The notes under the pieces were generated by a model that had not been told where the DNA came from, made no database searches, and saw only the letters and a list, made by a program, of their open reading frames with translations. Below are positions 14,993 through 22,806 of a stretch of 64,000 nucleotides of DNA, one piece after another (the stretch's first letter is position 1; each line of letters begins with the position of its first letter). The position numbers and the translations under genes are program-made. Source of the stretch: Mycolicibacterium pyrenivorans (GTDB taxonomy: Bacteria; Actinomycetota; Actinomycetes; Mycobacteriales; Mycobacteriaceae); contig NZ_JACKSH010000050.1 in NCBI RefSeq assembly GCF_025821625.1, positions 52,645 through 116,644 of the forward strand. The letters run 5' to 3'.

Positions 14993-15022
14993 GTATATAC
15001 CAAATGCCGACTCAGTATATAC
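14993..15022. promoter_or_regulatory. Twin GTATATAC palindromes, VapB-type operator
   Basis: GTATATAC at 14993-15000 and 15015-15022, centres 22 bp (two helical turns) apart, upstream of the second VapB. Two phased half-sites suit two ribbon-helix-helix dimers held by one VapBC complex. Confidence 0.6.
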
Positions 15023-15076
15023 CCCCGTTTGGGTGGGTGCGGGACGCATGTGAACCCCGGAGCGGAATATGCATAA

Positions 15077-15138
15077 ATCGAATACGAAGGGTCACCAGTA
15101 AACCACTGCTTAGTCCTCTGCCGCCCCAACGGCTCTCG
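15077..15138 (+). repeat. Dispersed TA-associated repeat, copy C
   Basis: ATCGAATACGAAGGGTCACC, then AGTAA, right end GCCCCAACGGCTCTCG. It lies between the second VapBC promoter and the GMC oxidoreductase gene. Confidence 0.5.
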
Positions 15139-15347
15139 CCCTGTTCAAGCTGGCGGTTTCCACGACGCGACCCGAGCTTGTCGATCGCGCATCGAGTTTT
15201 GCGACAACTACACGCGACGAAGTCTTAGTCTCTCCCGACGAAGACGACACGGTGGGCCGCGACAGCACACACGGGAACGGGCGCGTGCCAGGCGGTCATC
15301 GCACACCAGGACACGCATCCGACGCTATGGAGAAAGAGGTGCCGGAA

Positions 15348-17069
15348 ATGAGCCCCACCGCCGAATTCGACTTCGTCATCGTGGGAGCAGGCAGTGCGGG
15401 CTGCCTGCTCGCAAATCGGCTCAGCGCCAACCCTGATCACCGTGTGCTCTTGATTGAGGCAGGCGGCAAAGACAACTATTTCTGGATCAAGGTGCCGGTG
15501 GGCTATTTGTACACAATTGCCAACCCACGCACCGACTGGTGCTTCACGACCGAGGCTGACCCAGGTCTGGCCGGCCGCAGCATCCACTACGCGCGCGGCC
15601 GCGTAATCGGCGGCAGCTCGTCAATCAACGCGATGATCCATATGCGCGGACAGGCCAGCGATTACGAGCTGTGGGCGCAAGCCACCGGTGACGATCGCTG
15701 GCTTTGGGGCGGCCCGGACGGCGCCGGTGAGACTCTGTCAATCTACAAAGAGTTGGAAGACTATTTCGGCGGAGCCGACGAGTGGCACGGCGCCGGTGGC
15801 GAAATCACTGTCGAGCGACCGCGGGTTCGCTGGAAGATCTTGGACGCCTGGCAGGCCGCCGCCGCCCAGGTGGGCATCTCCCCGATCGACGAATTCAACC
15901 GCGGCGACAACGCCGGCAGTGCGTACTTTCATGTCAACCAACGGCGCGGCCGTCGCTGGTCGATGGCCGATGCTTTTTTGCATCCCGTCGCCCACCGACC
16001 AAATCTCACCATCTACACCCACACCCAGGCCTTGAAGCTGCTGATGGACGACCAGGTCCACAAAGATCAACGTCGTGGTGCCTGGACCTCGGCTCAGCAC
16101 CGCGCCACCGGCGTGCGGCTGCTCAAAGACGGCCACATCATCGACGTCCAGGCCCTCCGGGAGGTGATCCTGAGCGCCGGAGCGATTGGGTCGCCGCAAC
16201 TCATGCAGGCCTCGGGTCTGGGCCCGGCCGGGCTGCTCACCCAGCATCACGTGCCGGTGGCCGTCGATCTGCCGGGCGTTGGCGAGAACCTCCAGGACCA
16301 CCTGCAGCTGCGAACGGTCTACCGGGTGCGGGGCGCCCGGACCGTCAACACGCTGTACCGCAACTGGATCACCCGTGCAGGCATGGGACTTCAGTACCTG
16401 GTGATGCGCTCAGGCCCCATGACCATGCCGCCCTCCACGCTGGGCGCGTTCGCCAAGAGCAGCCCCACGCTGGCCAGTCCCGATCTGGAGTGGCATGTGC
16501 AGCCCTTGTCGTTGGCCAAGTTCGGCGAACCACTGCACCGCTTCGGAGCGATCACCCCCTCGGTCTGCAATCTGCGACCCAGCTCGCGGGGTCACGTGCG
16601 CATCGCCGGCGCAGATCCGTTGGCCTACCCGAAGATCGCGTGCAATTACCTGTCCACTGACGCCGATCGTCAAGCCGCCGTGCGCGGCCTCCGGATGACC
16701 CGGCAGATCATGGCGGCGCCGGCCCTGGTCCGCTACTGCCCAGAAGAATTGCTTCCCGGCCCGCAACTGGTGAGCGACGAAGACCTGCAGCAGGCGGCCC
16801 GTGAACTCGGTACAACCATCTTTCATCCGGTGGGTACCTGCGCGATGGGAGCCTTCGACACCCGCGGTCTTCCGCGGTCGGCCGCCACGGTGCTAGACAC
16901 CAACTGTCGCGTATACCGCGTCGCCGGCCTCCGAGTGGCTGACGCTTCGGCGATGCCCACCATTACTTCCGGGAACACCAACGCGCCAGTCATGCTCATC
17001 GCAGAGCGTGCAGCGCGGGCGATCCTGGGAATGAGTCGGTCAATTCCGAGACGTGCCGGTTCGGAATAA
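15348..17069 (+). CDS. GMC-family FAD-dependent alcohol/choline dehydrogenase-like oxidoreductase
   Basis: 573 residues from ATG 15348 (GAGGTG ribosome-binding site); upstream in-frame ATGs lack one. The FAD dinucleotide fold is at residues 5-35 (FVIVGAGSAGCLLANRL). GMC signature 1 is GRVIGGSSSINAMIHMRG near 85, signature 2 is GAIGSPQLMQASG near 280, and the catalytic His is in FHPVGTCAMG near 490. It would oxidise a primary alcohol, choline or polyol; substrate unknown. Complete and intact, in contrast to the broken genes around it. Confidence 0.88.
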   Translation: MSPTAEFDFVIVGAGSAGCLLANRLSANPDHRVLLIEAGGKDNYFWIKVPVGYLYTIANPRTDWCFTTEADPGLAGRSIHYARGRVIGGSSSINAMIHMRGQASDYELWAQATGDDRWLWGGPDGAGETLSIYKELEDYFGGADEWHGAGGEITVERPRVRWKILDAWQAAAAQVGISPIDEFNRGDNAGSAYFHVNQRRGRRWSMADAFLHPVAHRPNLTIYTHTQALKLLMDDQVHKDQRRGAWTSAQHRATGVRLLKDGHIIDVQALREVILSAGAIGSPQLMQASGLGPAGLLTQHHVPVAVDLPGVGENLQDHLQLRTVYRVRGARTVNTLYRNWITRAGMGLQYLVMRSGPMTMPPSTLGAFAKSSPTLASPDLEWHVQPLSLAKFGEPLHRFGAITPSVCNLRPSSRGHVRIAGADPLAYPKIACNYLSTDADRQAAVRGLRMTRQIMAAPALVRYCPEELLPGPQLVSDEDLQQAARELGTTIFHPVGTCAMGAFDTRGLPRSAATVLDTNCRVYRVAGLRVADASAMPTITSGNTNAPVMLIAERAARAILGMSRSIPRRAGSE

Positions 17070-17127
17070 ACTCCGCGCCCGGTGAACTTGGCTCAGGAGT
17101 CTTCCCTTCCCCGACTCAGGAGCATCC

Positions 17128-17937
17128 ATGACCCGTCCCGTCCGCGTCGCCGTGCAGATCCAGCCCGGCGGCACGCCCGATTACCGCACATGGCGCGAAG
17201 CGGTCCTGGCCGCCGACGACCTCGGCGTCGACGTGATCTTCGGCTACGACCACTTCCACCGCCCCGCGATGAAGGGCATCGTCGACGGCAAGCCCGTCAT
17301 GTTCGACGAGCAGCCCGACGTCGCCAACTTCGAGGGGTGGACCGCGCTCGCGTCGTGGGGCGAGATCACCTCACACGCCGAGATCGGGCTCCTCGTCACC
17401 GGCGTCGGCTACCGCAACGCGGACCTGCTCGCCGACATGGCGCGCACCGTCGACCACATCAGCGGCGGCCGGCTCATCCTCGGCCTCGGCGCGGGCTGGT
17501 ACGAAAAGGACTACACCACCTACGGTTACGACTTCGGGACCTTCGGCTCCCGCTTCGACCTGTTCGACGACAGCCTGATCCGCATCGAGAACCGGCTCGC
17601 TGCACTTATCCCCCCGCCCGTGCGGAAGCTACCGATCCTCATCGGCGGCACGGGGCCCAAGCGCTCGCTGCCCGCCGTTGCCCGGCACGCCGACATCTGG
17701 CACGCGTTCCAGGATCTCGACGCGTTCCGCAGGTCCAGCGACCGCGTCGATGAGTTGGCAGCGACGTTCGGCCGCAACGGCGCTGAAATCGAACGCTCGA
17801 CGCTGTGGGAGAACGCCGACAGTGCCGATGCCTTCCGCGAGGCGGGGGTCACGTTGTTCCAGACCGAACTCACCGCCGACAACGGTTACGACCTCACGTC
17901 TGTCAAGCAGGTGCTCACCTGGCGGGACAACGGGTGA
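17128..17937 (+). CDS. LLM-class (luciferase-like) F420-dependent oxidoreductase
   Basis: 269 residues. N-terminal strand VRVAVQIQPGG, then GVDVIFGYDHFH, LLVTGVGYRNADLLADMARTVDHISGGRLILGLGAGWY, the usual bacterial luciferase-like barrel core, and PILIGGTGPKRSLPAVARHAD in the second half. Such proteins use F420H2 or FMNH2 and are very numerous in mycobacteria; substrate unknown. It lies 58 bp after the GMC gene and may share its transcript. Confidence 0.85.
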   Translation: MTRPVRVAVQIQPGGTPDYRTWREAVLAADDLGVDVIFGYDHFHRPAMKGIVDGKPVMFDEQPDVANFEGWTALASWGEITSHAEIGLLVTGVGYRNADLLADMARTVDHISGGRLILGLGAGWYEKDYTTYGYDFGTFGSRFDLFDDSLIRIENRLAALIPPPVRKLPILIGGTGPKRSLPAVARHADIWHAFQDLDAFRRSSDRVDELAATFGRNGAEIERSTLWENADSADAFREAGVTLFQTELTADNGYDLTSVKQVLTWRDNG

Positions 17938-18019
17938 CCACGATCAAGCCGGTGGAGCGAGAGACCGCCACCGCCCCGGCCGCTGGTTCTGGAGCTCGCA
18001 CGGGACCGTTTATGCAGTA

Positions 18020-18080
18020 ATCGAATATGCAGGGTTACCAGCAAAGCGCGCGGTTTGCGCTGCTGTCCAATGGTTTTCAG
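18020..18080 (+). repeat. Dispersed TA-associated repeat, copy D
   Basis: ATCGAATATGCAGGGTTACC, then AGCAAAG, right end GCTGTCCAATGGTTTTCAG. It ends exactly where the second MazF gene stops. Confidence 0.55.
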
Positions 18081-18413
18081 CTACCGGGCAAGGCCAAGGA
18101 ATGCCATCATTGCCCTCTCGACCTCGACGACTTGCTCAGCTGTCAGCCTTCCAACCCGGGCGCGGACGTTCGACCTTCTGACGGTTGTGAGCTTGTCGAT
18201 CATCACGTCACTGTCGTGGTCGAGTCCTGAAAGCCGGTCGTTTCCGCCGGTTATGCGAATTCGCATCAGCGGAGCATCCAACAGCGCGCTGGTCATCGGA
18301 GCAACAGTCACTGAATTGGTGGCATCAAAGAGGTCATCTTGAACGATCACTGCCGGACGCGGCTTCGCCGCGTAGCCGCCCCCAGCTACGGTCCAGATCT
18401 CCCCTCGGTTCAC
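18081..18413 (-). CDS. MazF-family toxin (second MazEF pair)
   Basis: 110 residues from GTG 18413, overlapping the antitoxin stop by GTGA; four further in-frame residues upstream are unlikely to be used. Classical MazF N-terminus [12 protein letters not shown], then [24 protein letters not shown], and [15 protein letters not shown] near 75. It is a predicted mRNA- or tRNA-cleaving RNase. Confidence 0.9.
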   Translation of the reverse strand: MNRGEIWTVAGGGYAAKPRPAVIVQDDLFDATNSVTVAPMTSALLDAPLMRIRITGGNDRLSGLDHDSDVMIDKLTTVRRSNVRARVGRLTAEQVVEVERAMMAFLGLAR

Positions 18414-18616
18414 TCCTCGTCCCACGGTGTCGAGATCGCCTCAACGAAGTCTTGGTCGTCGCCGCTCTCGTCCGCTCGTGCGACCAACGAAGCCTGGCGA
18501 TGCGCCTCGGCCGCAAAAGTCTCGGTTCGCACGTCAGGCACCCAGACCTGTAGCGGCCGGAGGCCCCGCTCCCGCATCCGCCGTCGGTACTCGCCGACCC
18601 TTTCTCTCACTGCCAT
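18410..18616 (-). CDS. MazE-family antitoxin (antitoxin MazE5/DUF3018-like)
   Basis: 68 residues: [21 protein letters not shown] is basic and helical, [20 protein letters not shown] is typical of MazE antitoxins of the LRPVQIWVPD type, and the tail is acidic ([19 protein letters not shown]). TAACAT lies exactly 6 nt before the ATG, with no ribosome-binding site: probable leaderless mRNA. Confidence 0.87.
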   Translation of the reverse strand: MAVRERVGEYRRRMRERGLRPLQVWVPDVRTETFAAEAHRQASLVARADESGDDQDFVEAISTPWDEE

Positions 18617-18624
18617 GCAACAAT

Positions 18625-18636
18625 GTTACATGTAAC
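18625..18636. promoter_or_regulatory. Perfect 12-bp palindrome at the second MazE promoter
   Basis: GTTACATGTAAC overlaps the TAACAT -10 element, 9 bp from the antitoxin ATG; an autoregulatory operator. Confidence 0.6.
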
Positions 18637-18798
18637 GCCTGTTCTGAGGTGCTGGATGATTAGAGCTGGCGAGCCAGCAAACAGGCGCCTCACCTGTGGC
18701 TTTCGCTCGACGGATCCGCCTGACCTTCCTGACCATCACGATCAGCCCCGATTCGCGGCACTGCCGCCAGTTGATCCCGCCACCCGAAAGGACTCCAG

Positions 18799-19221
18799 AT
18801 GGCCGAGTTGCCACCGCCTCTGCCGACCACCCGTCCGTGAACCATCGCCCGCTATCTCCTTGCAGCGGCAATGATTTTCGCCGGATTCAGTCACCTCTTC
18901 TGGGCCCGCGAGGAGTTTCAGGCCCAGGTACCGCAGTGGGTGCCGATGGACGCCGACGGCGTGGTGATGGCCTCCGGCGGAGTCGAGATCACCCTGGGTA
19001 TCGGGTTGGCGCTGCTGGCGACGCGACCGGGTCCTCGTCGGCTGCCTCCTTGGCGGTGTTCTTCGTGCTGATCTTCCCGGGGCAATCTGGCGCAATACGT
19101 CAACCACGTCGACGCCTTCAACCTGAACAGCGATACCAGCCGGTTTGTGCGTCTACTGTTTCAGCCGATGCTGATCGCGTGGGCCCTGTGGTCGACCGCA
19201 ATCCCGAAGAACAAGCGCTGA
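18799..19221 (+). pseudogene. DoxX-like membrane protein, broken by a stop codon and two frameshifts
   Basis: ATG 18799 follows an AAAGGA ribosome-binding site. After MAELPPPLPTTRP there is an in-frame TGA (18838), then the frame continues with TIARYLLAAAMIFAGFSHL and ASGGVEITLGIGLALLA. Around 19040 and again near 19077 the frame changes, giving LAVFFVLIFPG and NLAQYVNHVDAFNLNS to the end PMLIAWALWSTAIPKNKR. The order of helices matches small DoxX-like proteins of about 140 residues. Three lesions make this a decayed gene rather than a sequencing slip. Confidence 0.65.
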
Positions 19222-19233
19222 CACTGGTGCCGG

Positions 19234-19713
19234 TCAGGCCGAAGTCGCTGACGCAAGTCGCGCGAGCGTATCGATCAGCTGTTCCTTGGTCACCAGCGGA
19301 AACTTCACCTTCTCGAGCAGCTTCTTGTCGGTGACCTTCGACCAGTCATAGGTGTGGCGCACCAACGTCTCATCGGGCCCTTGAGATTCCAACTCCCACA
19401 GCCACTCCCAGCCGGGAGGCTCAGTGCCCGCAGGCGCTGTCCTCCAGGCCAGCAGCTTGTCTTTGGCGTAACCCGAGACGTGGTTATCGGTCTTGTACTC
19501 GCCGCCCATGTGACTGCCCTGCATGTTCATCGTGAACACCTGGCCGACTTCTTGTATCCGATCGGCGTGGTCCACACTGCGGACAAACCCGGAGCCATCG
19601 AGCTCCTGATGCCGCTGGGGGTTCGAGAGGATGTCGAAAACCACATCGACGGGCGCCGCGATGGTGCGTTCTACAGTGACCTTTGTGTTGTCGACCTTTG
19701 CGTTGTCGCTCAT
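19234..19713 (-). CDS. SRPBCC-family protein (polyketide cyclase/START-like)
   Basis: 159 residues. VTVERTIAAPVDVVFDILSNPQRH is the typical SRPBCC N-terminus, followed by GSGFVRSVDHADRIQEVGQVF and a C-terminal LVRHTYDWSKV helix region. SRPBCC domains form a deep hydrophobic pocket and bind lipids or aromatic compounds; no enzyme activity can be assigned. Same subfamily as the truncated frame at 10627-11034. Confidence 0.85.
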   Translation of the reverse strand: MSDNAKVDNTKVTVERTIAAPVDVVFDILSNPQRHQELDGSGFVRSVDHADRIQEVGQVFTMNMQGSHMGGEYKTDNHVSGYAKDKLLAWRTAPAGTEPPGWEWLWELESQGPDETLVRHTYDWSKVTDKKLLEKVKFPLVTKEQLIDTLARLASATSA

Positions 19714-20181
19714 ACCTCCACAGTGCCCAACAACGGCGCATTGCTAAACCAGGGTGGACGTGTAACCCCAGGGTCACGTCGCAATTTCGCCAGCGCCGCG
19801 GACACCGCAGTGCCACCGTCGAAGCATGGCAGACACATCATTGAAGGACACGACCTCTCTTCTCGCGGCGATGTACGCGGCGGAGGCTCGATATCATTCT
19901 TCCTCGAGATGAGCCGGACGTGGGAGTCGTTCGAGATGTTGGAGCAGCGTTTCCTGGCCACCGGCGAGACCACAGTTGTGCTGACCAACGTGCGGGCTCG
20001 CGCGCGGCTCACCGCACCTGCCGTTCCCATCCATCTGCCACGTGGCAGTCGCCGGCAACGGCTTTCGGTGGGTACCCACCGTTTGGGATCACTGACCCTT
20101 GCAGGGTACGGCCGAACCGGACGACTAGTGGCGGATGCTCCCCCGCTGCCCGTTTACGACTGACCGAGCTGCTCGACGACG
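19714..20181. other. Gene-poor stretch with a possible decayed small gene
   Basis: 468 bp without an intact gene. From ATG 19826 a 28-codon frame (MADTSLKDTTSLLAAMYAAE) resembles the start of a SnoaL/NTF2-like protein but stops at the TGA near 19910, and the continuation is only in other frames. I regard it as a likely remnant. Confidence 0.3.
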
Positions 20182-20913
20182 TCATTCGGCCTTCGCGGTG
20201 AGAGCATCCGTGTCGGTGAGATCGATTCCCGCATAGTGAATGGCGATGAGTCCCTGGCGCTCAAAGTCTTTCAGAATCTTGTTCAGGGAGGGGCGCTGAA
20301 CGCCGAGCATCGCGGCGAGCGTGCGCTGCGCCAGCGGCACGGAGCCGTCGAGTGATTCGTCGAGCAGCAACTGGGCGACCTGGGCCGACAGGGGCCTGCC
20401 GAGCATGGCGACCAGTCTTTCCTGGCCGGCGGAAACACGTTGTGCGACAGACGACAGCCACCGCCGGGCGATGTTGGGGCGAGTTGCCAGCAGGTTTTCG
20501 AAGGCGGGACGGTCCAGATACAGGCAGGTGCAGTCGCCGAGAGCCCGCGCGGTGTAGGCCATGGGCATCGCCAGGAGCAGCGGAATGTCGCCGTCGACGT
20601 CACCGGTGCGCAGCACATCGACGACCACTCGCCTGCGCCCGGAACCCACCGCGAGTTCGATGCGCCCCTGCCGGACGATCCAGACCCCCGTCGACTGATC
20701 GCCGGCGGCGAAGAGCACCTCCCCGGAGGCGAACTGTCTCGCTGCCAGGGTCCCGGCGAGTGCGCTGACGTCGTCGCGAAGCAGGGGTGCGGCAGGGCCG
20801 CGGCCGACGCATCGGGCGACCCAGGCGGCGTGACGAATCTGGAGATCGCGGGGGCTCTCCCCTCCGGCGATCGCGCGCATGGCATGTCGGATAGGGCCGT
20901 TGCGGTCGGGCAT
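20182..20913 (-). CDS. Crp/Fnr-family transcriptional regulator
   Basis: 243 residues from ATG 20913 (AAGGGGGAG ribosome-binding site 3 nt upstream); a longer start at 20949 lacks one. Residues about 45-155 form a cyclic-nucleotide-binding-like beta-barrel ([20 protein letters not shown]), followed by a long dimer helix and a winged HTH (about 185-235, [25 protein letters not shown]). No Fnr-type N-terminal cysteine cluster is evident. Divergent from the membrane protein gene at 21069, which it may control through the sites at 20950-20992. Confidence 0.85.
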   Translation of the reverse strand: MPDRNGPIRHAMRAIAGGESPRDLQIRHAAWVARCVGRGPAAPLLRDDVSALAGTLAARQFASGEVLFAAGDQSTGVWIVRQGRIELAVGSGRRRVVVDVLRTGDVDGDIPLLLAMPMAYTARALGDCTCLYLDRPAFENLLATRPNIARRWLSSVAQRVSAGQERLVAMLGRPLSAQVAQLLLDESLDGSVPLAQRTLAAMLGVQRPSLNKILKDFERQGLIAIHYAGIDLTDTDALTAKAE

Positions 20914-20949
20914 GGACTCCCCCTTCGGTCGTGAGGTCGATCCTGTCAC

Positions 20950-20992
20950 CGTGCTGACATTCCTCAGTGATCAGTGTCAGCGTGCTGACATT
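20950..20992. promoter_or_regulatory. Direct repeats CGTGCTGACATT and inverted CTGACA/TGTCAG in the divergent Crp promoter region
   Basis: CGTGCTGACATT at 20950-20961 and again at 20981-20992, exactly 31 bp (three turns) apart; TGTCAG at 20975-20980 is inverted to CTGACA at 20954-20959. It lies between the regulator and the plus-strand membrane protein gene. Probable operator array. Confidence 0.5.
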
Positions 20993-21068
20993 GATCGCCT
21001 AGGGAGACGGCGCCGCGGGTTCTCTGCGGAGTTGGAACAGTGGGTCCAATCTTCAGGAGGAGATCAAG

Positions 21069-21650
21069 ATGGCTACAGCATCCAGAGAATCGGCAAATGC
21101 GAGGCTCGGCGCAGGAGTTGGCGGTCGGGGGGTTGTCACCTCGGCGGTGTGGGGAGCTGCCGCCGGCGTTGGCGCGTCGCTGGTTATGGCGATGTATGCG
21201 ATGGTCGCGGCGTTGACCTATCAGCACACGGGTTTCTTCACCCCGCTCTACCACATCGCGGCGACGCTGGCGCCGGGCGACGCGATGATGGAGTCGATGC
21301 AGTCCGCCATGGCCGGCAACTCGTTCACCTTCGTGTTCGGTCCTGCCGCTCTCGGTGCGTTCATTCACATGATGGTGGGCGCGGCCTATGGTGCGATGTT
21401 CGGTGTGGTTGCGCGGCTCCTGCGTTGCCACGGAGCGGTGCTGGTGGCGGCGGCCGTGGCGTGGGGGCTCGTGGTGTTCGCCATCAGCTCCTGGGTGGGT
21501 CTGCCGGTGGCGGCGTCACTGTTGGGCGGCGGCGATCCGATCCGCGACATGGCCGCGATGGTCGGCTACCAGACCTTCATCGCCGAGCACCTGCTGTACG
21601 GCGCTGTGTTGGGACTGCTGCTCGCGGCACCACAACGCAACCGCCGCTGA
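21069..21650 (+). CDS. Uncharacterised membrane protein with about four to five helices
   Basis: 193 residues; AGGAG ribosome-binding site precedes the ATG. Helices at about 22-50, 92-118, 122-150 and 168-188; segments FGPAALGAFIHMMVGAAYGAMFG and FIAEHLLYGAVLGLLLA carry conserved-looking His and small residues. No enzymatic motif was recognised. Divergent from the Crp/Fnr gene and probably regulated by it. A clear terminator hairpin follows. Confidence 0.65.
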   Translation: MATASRESANARLGAGVGGRGVVTSAVWGAAAGVGASLVMAMYAMVAALTYQHTGFFTPLYHIAATLAPGDAMMESMQSAMAGNSFTFVFGPAALGAFIHMMVGAAYGAMFGVVARLLRCHGAVLVAAAVAWGLVVFAISSWVGLPVAASLLGGGDPIRDMAAMVGYQTFIAEHLLYGAVLGLLLAAPQRNRR

Positions 21651-21679
21651 TTGTTCCTGCGGGGTCGAACGCTCCGCAG

Positions 21680-21713
21680 CACAGTGCCGGCCGCACTGGC
21701 GGTCGGCACTGTG
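21680..21713 (+). terminator. Terminator hairpin after the membrane protein gene
   Basis: Arms CACAGTGCCG (21680-21689) and CGGCACTGTG (21704-21713), extended by CCG/CGG after one mismatch, loop CACTGG; the stem is followed by TTGCGCTTCG. Located 30 bp after the stop. Confidence 0.65.
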
Positions 21714-21812
21714 TTGCGCTTCGCCATTAACTCTGCTGATGTCACTCCGCAAAGAAGGTCATCTCGATGACAGATCTGTTCGAATCGTGTGGCGATGTGC
21801 TTCGCTGAGAGC

Positions 21813-22376
21813 ATGACAACTGTCGATGTGGGAACCGTCATCTCTCCACGCCAACTGCACGCGATCGACGGCGCCGAGGTATCGCTGCCCGACGCCGACC
21901 GAATGGTGCACCTTCAGTTCCGCCGATTCGCCGGGTGTCCGATCTGCCACCTGCATCTGCGTTCGATCGTCGCGCACCGCGACCAGATCTCTGCGGCAGG
22001 CATCGTGGAAGTGGTGGTGTTCCACTCGTCAGCCGACGCATTGCGCAAATACCAATCCGAACTGCCCTTCGCCGTGATCGGCGATCCGCAGCGCAACCTC
22101 TACCGGGAGTTCGGCGTGGAATCCTCGGTGACGTCGGTCGCCCATCCCCGCGCTTGGCTCGCGGCGGCGCGTGGCGCCAGGAGTCAACGGTCGATCACGT
22201 CGGGTTTGGGGCGCGGGGAAGATCATTTCGGTCGGCCCGCCGATTTTCTCATCGGCTCAGACGGCCGGGTGCTGGCCCGCAAATATGGGACGCACGCCGA
22301 CGACCAGTGGTCGGTGGACGAAATCGTCTCTCTCGGAAAACAATTCAGTGGTGAGGGAACTGCACCGCAGAAGTAG
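21813..22376 (+). CDS. Peroxiredoxin-like (AhpC/TSA-type) thiol-redox protein
   Basis: 187 residues from ATG 21813 (an ATG at 21789 is an alternative). Thioredoxin fold with FRRFAGCPICHLHL, a CxxC in place of the usual peroxiredoxin TxxC, then VVVFHSSADALRKYQSELPF and a C-terminal DFLIGSDGRVLARKYG. This is the AhpC/TSA-2-like family; a peroxide or disulfide reductase role is likely. The neighbouring glutaredoxin, CcdA and TlpA genes suggest a thiol-redox neighbourhood. Confidence 0.8.
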   Translation: MTTVDVGTVISPRQLHAIDGAEVSLPDADRMVHLQFRRFAGCPICHLHLRSIVAHRDQISAAGIVEVVVFHSSADALRKYQSELPFAVIGDPQRNLYREFGVESSVTSVAHPRAWLAAARGARSQRSITSGLGRGEDHFGRPADFLIGSDGRVLARKYGTHADDQWSVDEIVSLGKQFSGEGTAPQK

Positions 22377-22425
22377 TTTCCCGCCCGCGGCCGGAAGTGC
22401 CGTCACAGGACCAGATGGTCCCGTG

Positions 22426-22773
22426 TCAGCGCGATTCGCGTCCGAGCATTCGTGACCACCAGGGCCGACGACCGCTGTCGGCGCTTCCGCCAAGTATTTC
22501 CGTTGCCTGCGAACCGAACTCGGTCGCGACGGCGTTCACGACGTCTCGCACACTGGGGTTGACCAGCGCCGTCGTCCCGACGAACACCGTGGGAACCGTT
22601 TCGTCACCGCCGGTGACGGCACGCACCCGTTCGGCAGCGCCGGGGTCGTCCCAGATGTTGATCTCCGTCGTCGCGATCCCGCGCCGTCGCAGTCCTCGGC
22701 GCAGACGGCTGCAGAACGGACACCCCGGGCGCCACAACACCTCGACGCCATCGACATGGCCCGCATCACTCAT
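22426..22773 (-). CDS. Glutaredoxin/mycoredoxin-like protein
   Basis: 115 residues from ATG 22773 (a start at 22797 is possible). VEVLWRPGCPFCSRLRRGL carries the CPFC active site, and TVPTVFVG supplies the cis-Pro loop. Reduces protein or mycothiol mixed disulfides in the cytoplasm. The C-terminal tail (RPWWSRMLG) is unusual and may touch the membrane. Next to ccdA and the TlpA-like gene on the same strand, with a 33-bp gap. Confidence 0.85.
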   Translation of the reverse strand: MSDAGHVDGVEVLWRPGCPFCSRLRRGLRRRGIATTEINIWDDPGAAERVRAVTGGDETVPTVFVGTTALVNPSVRDVVNAVATEFGSQATEILGGSADSGRRPWWSRMLGRESR

Positions 22774-22806
22774 TCCGTCATTCTCCCTCACCGACATGCA
22801 GAAAAC

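Noticed and set aside
11061..18080. The repeats as integron attC sites
   Set aside because: The classical attC ends (RYYYAAC ... GTTRRRY) are not found at both ends of any copy, and no integron integrase is in the window. Only the array-like layout is similar.
22377..22425. GGACC-AGAT-GGTCC as a bidirectional terminator
   Set aside because: The stem is only 5 bp, too weak to report as a feature.
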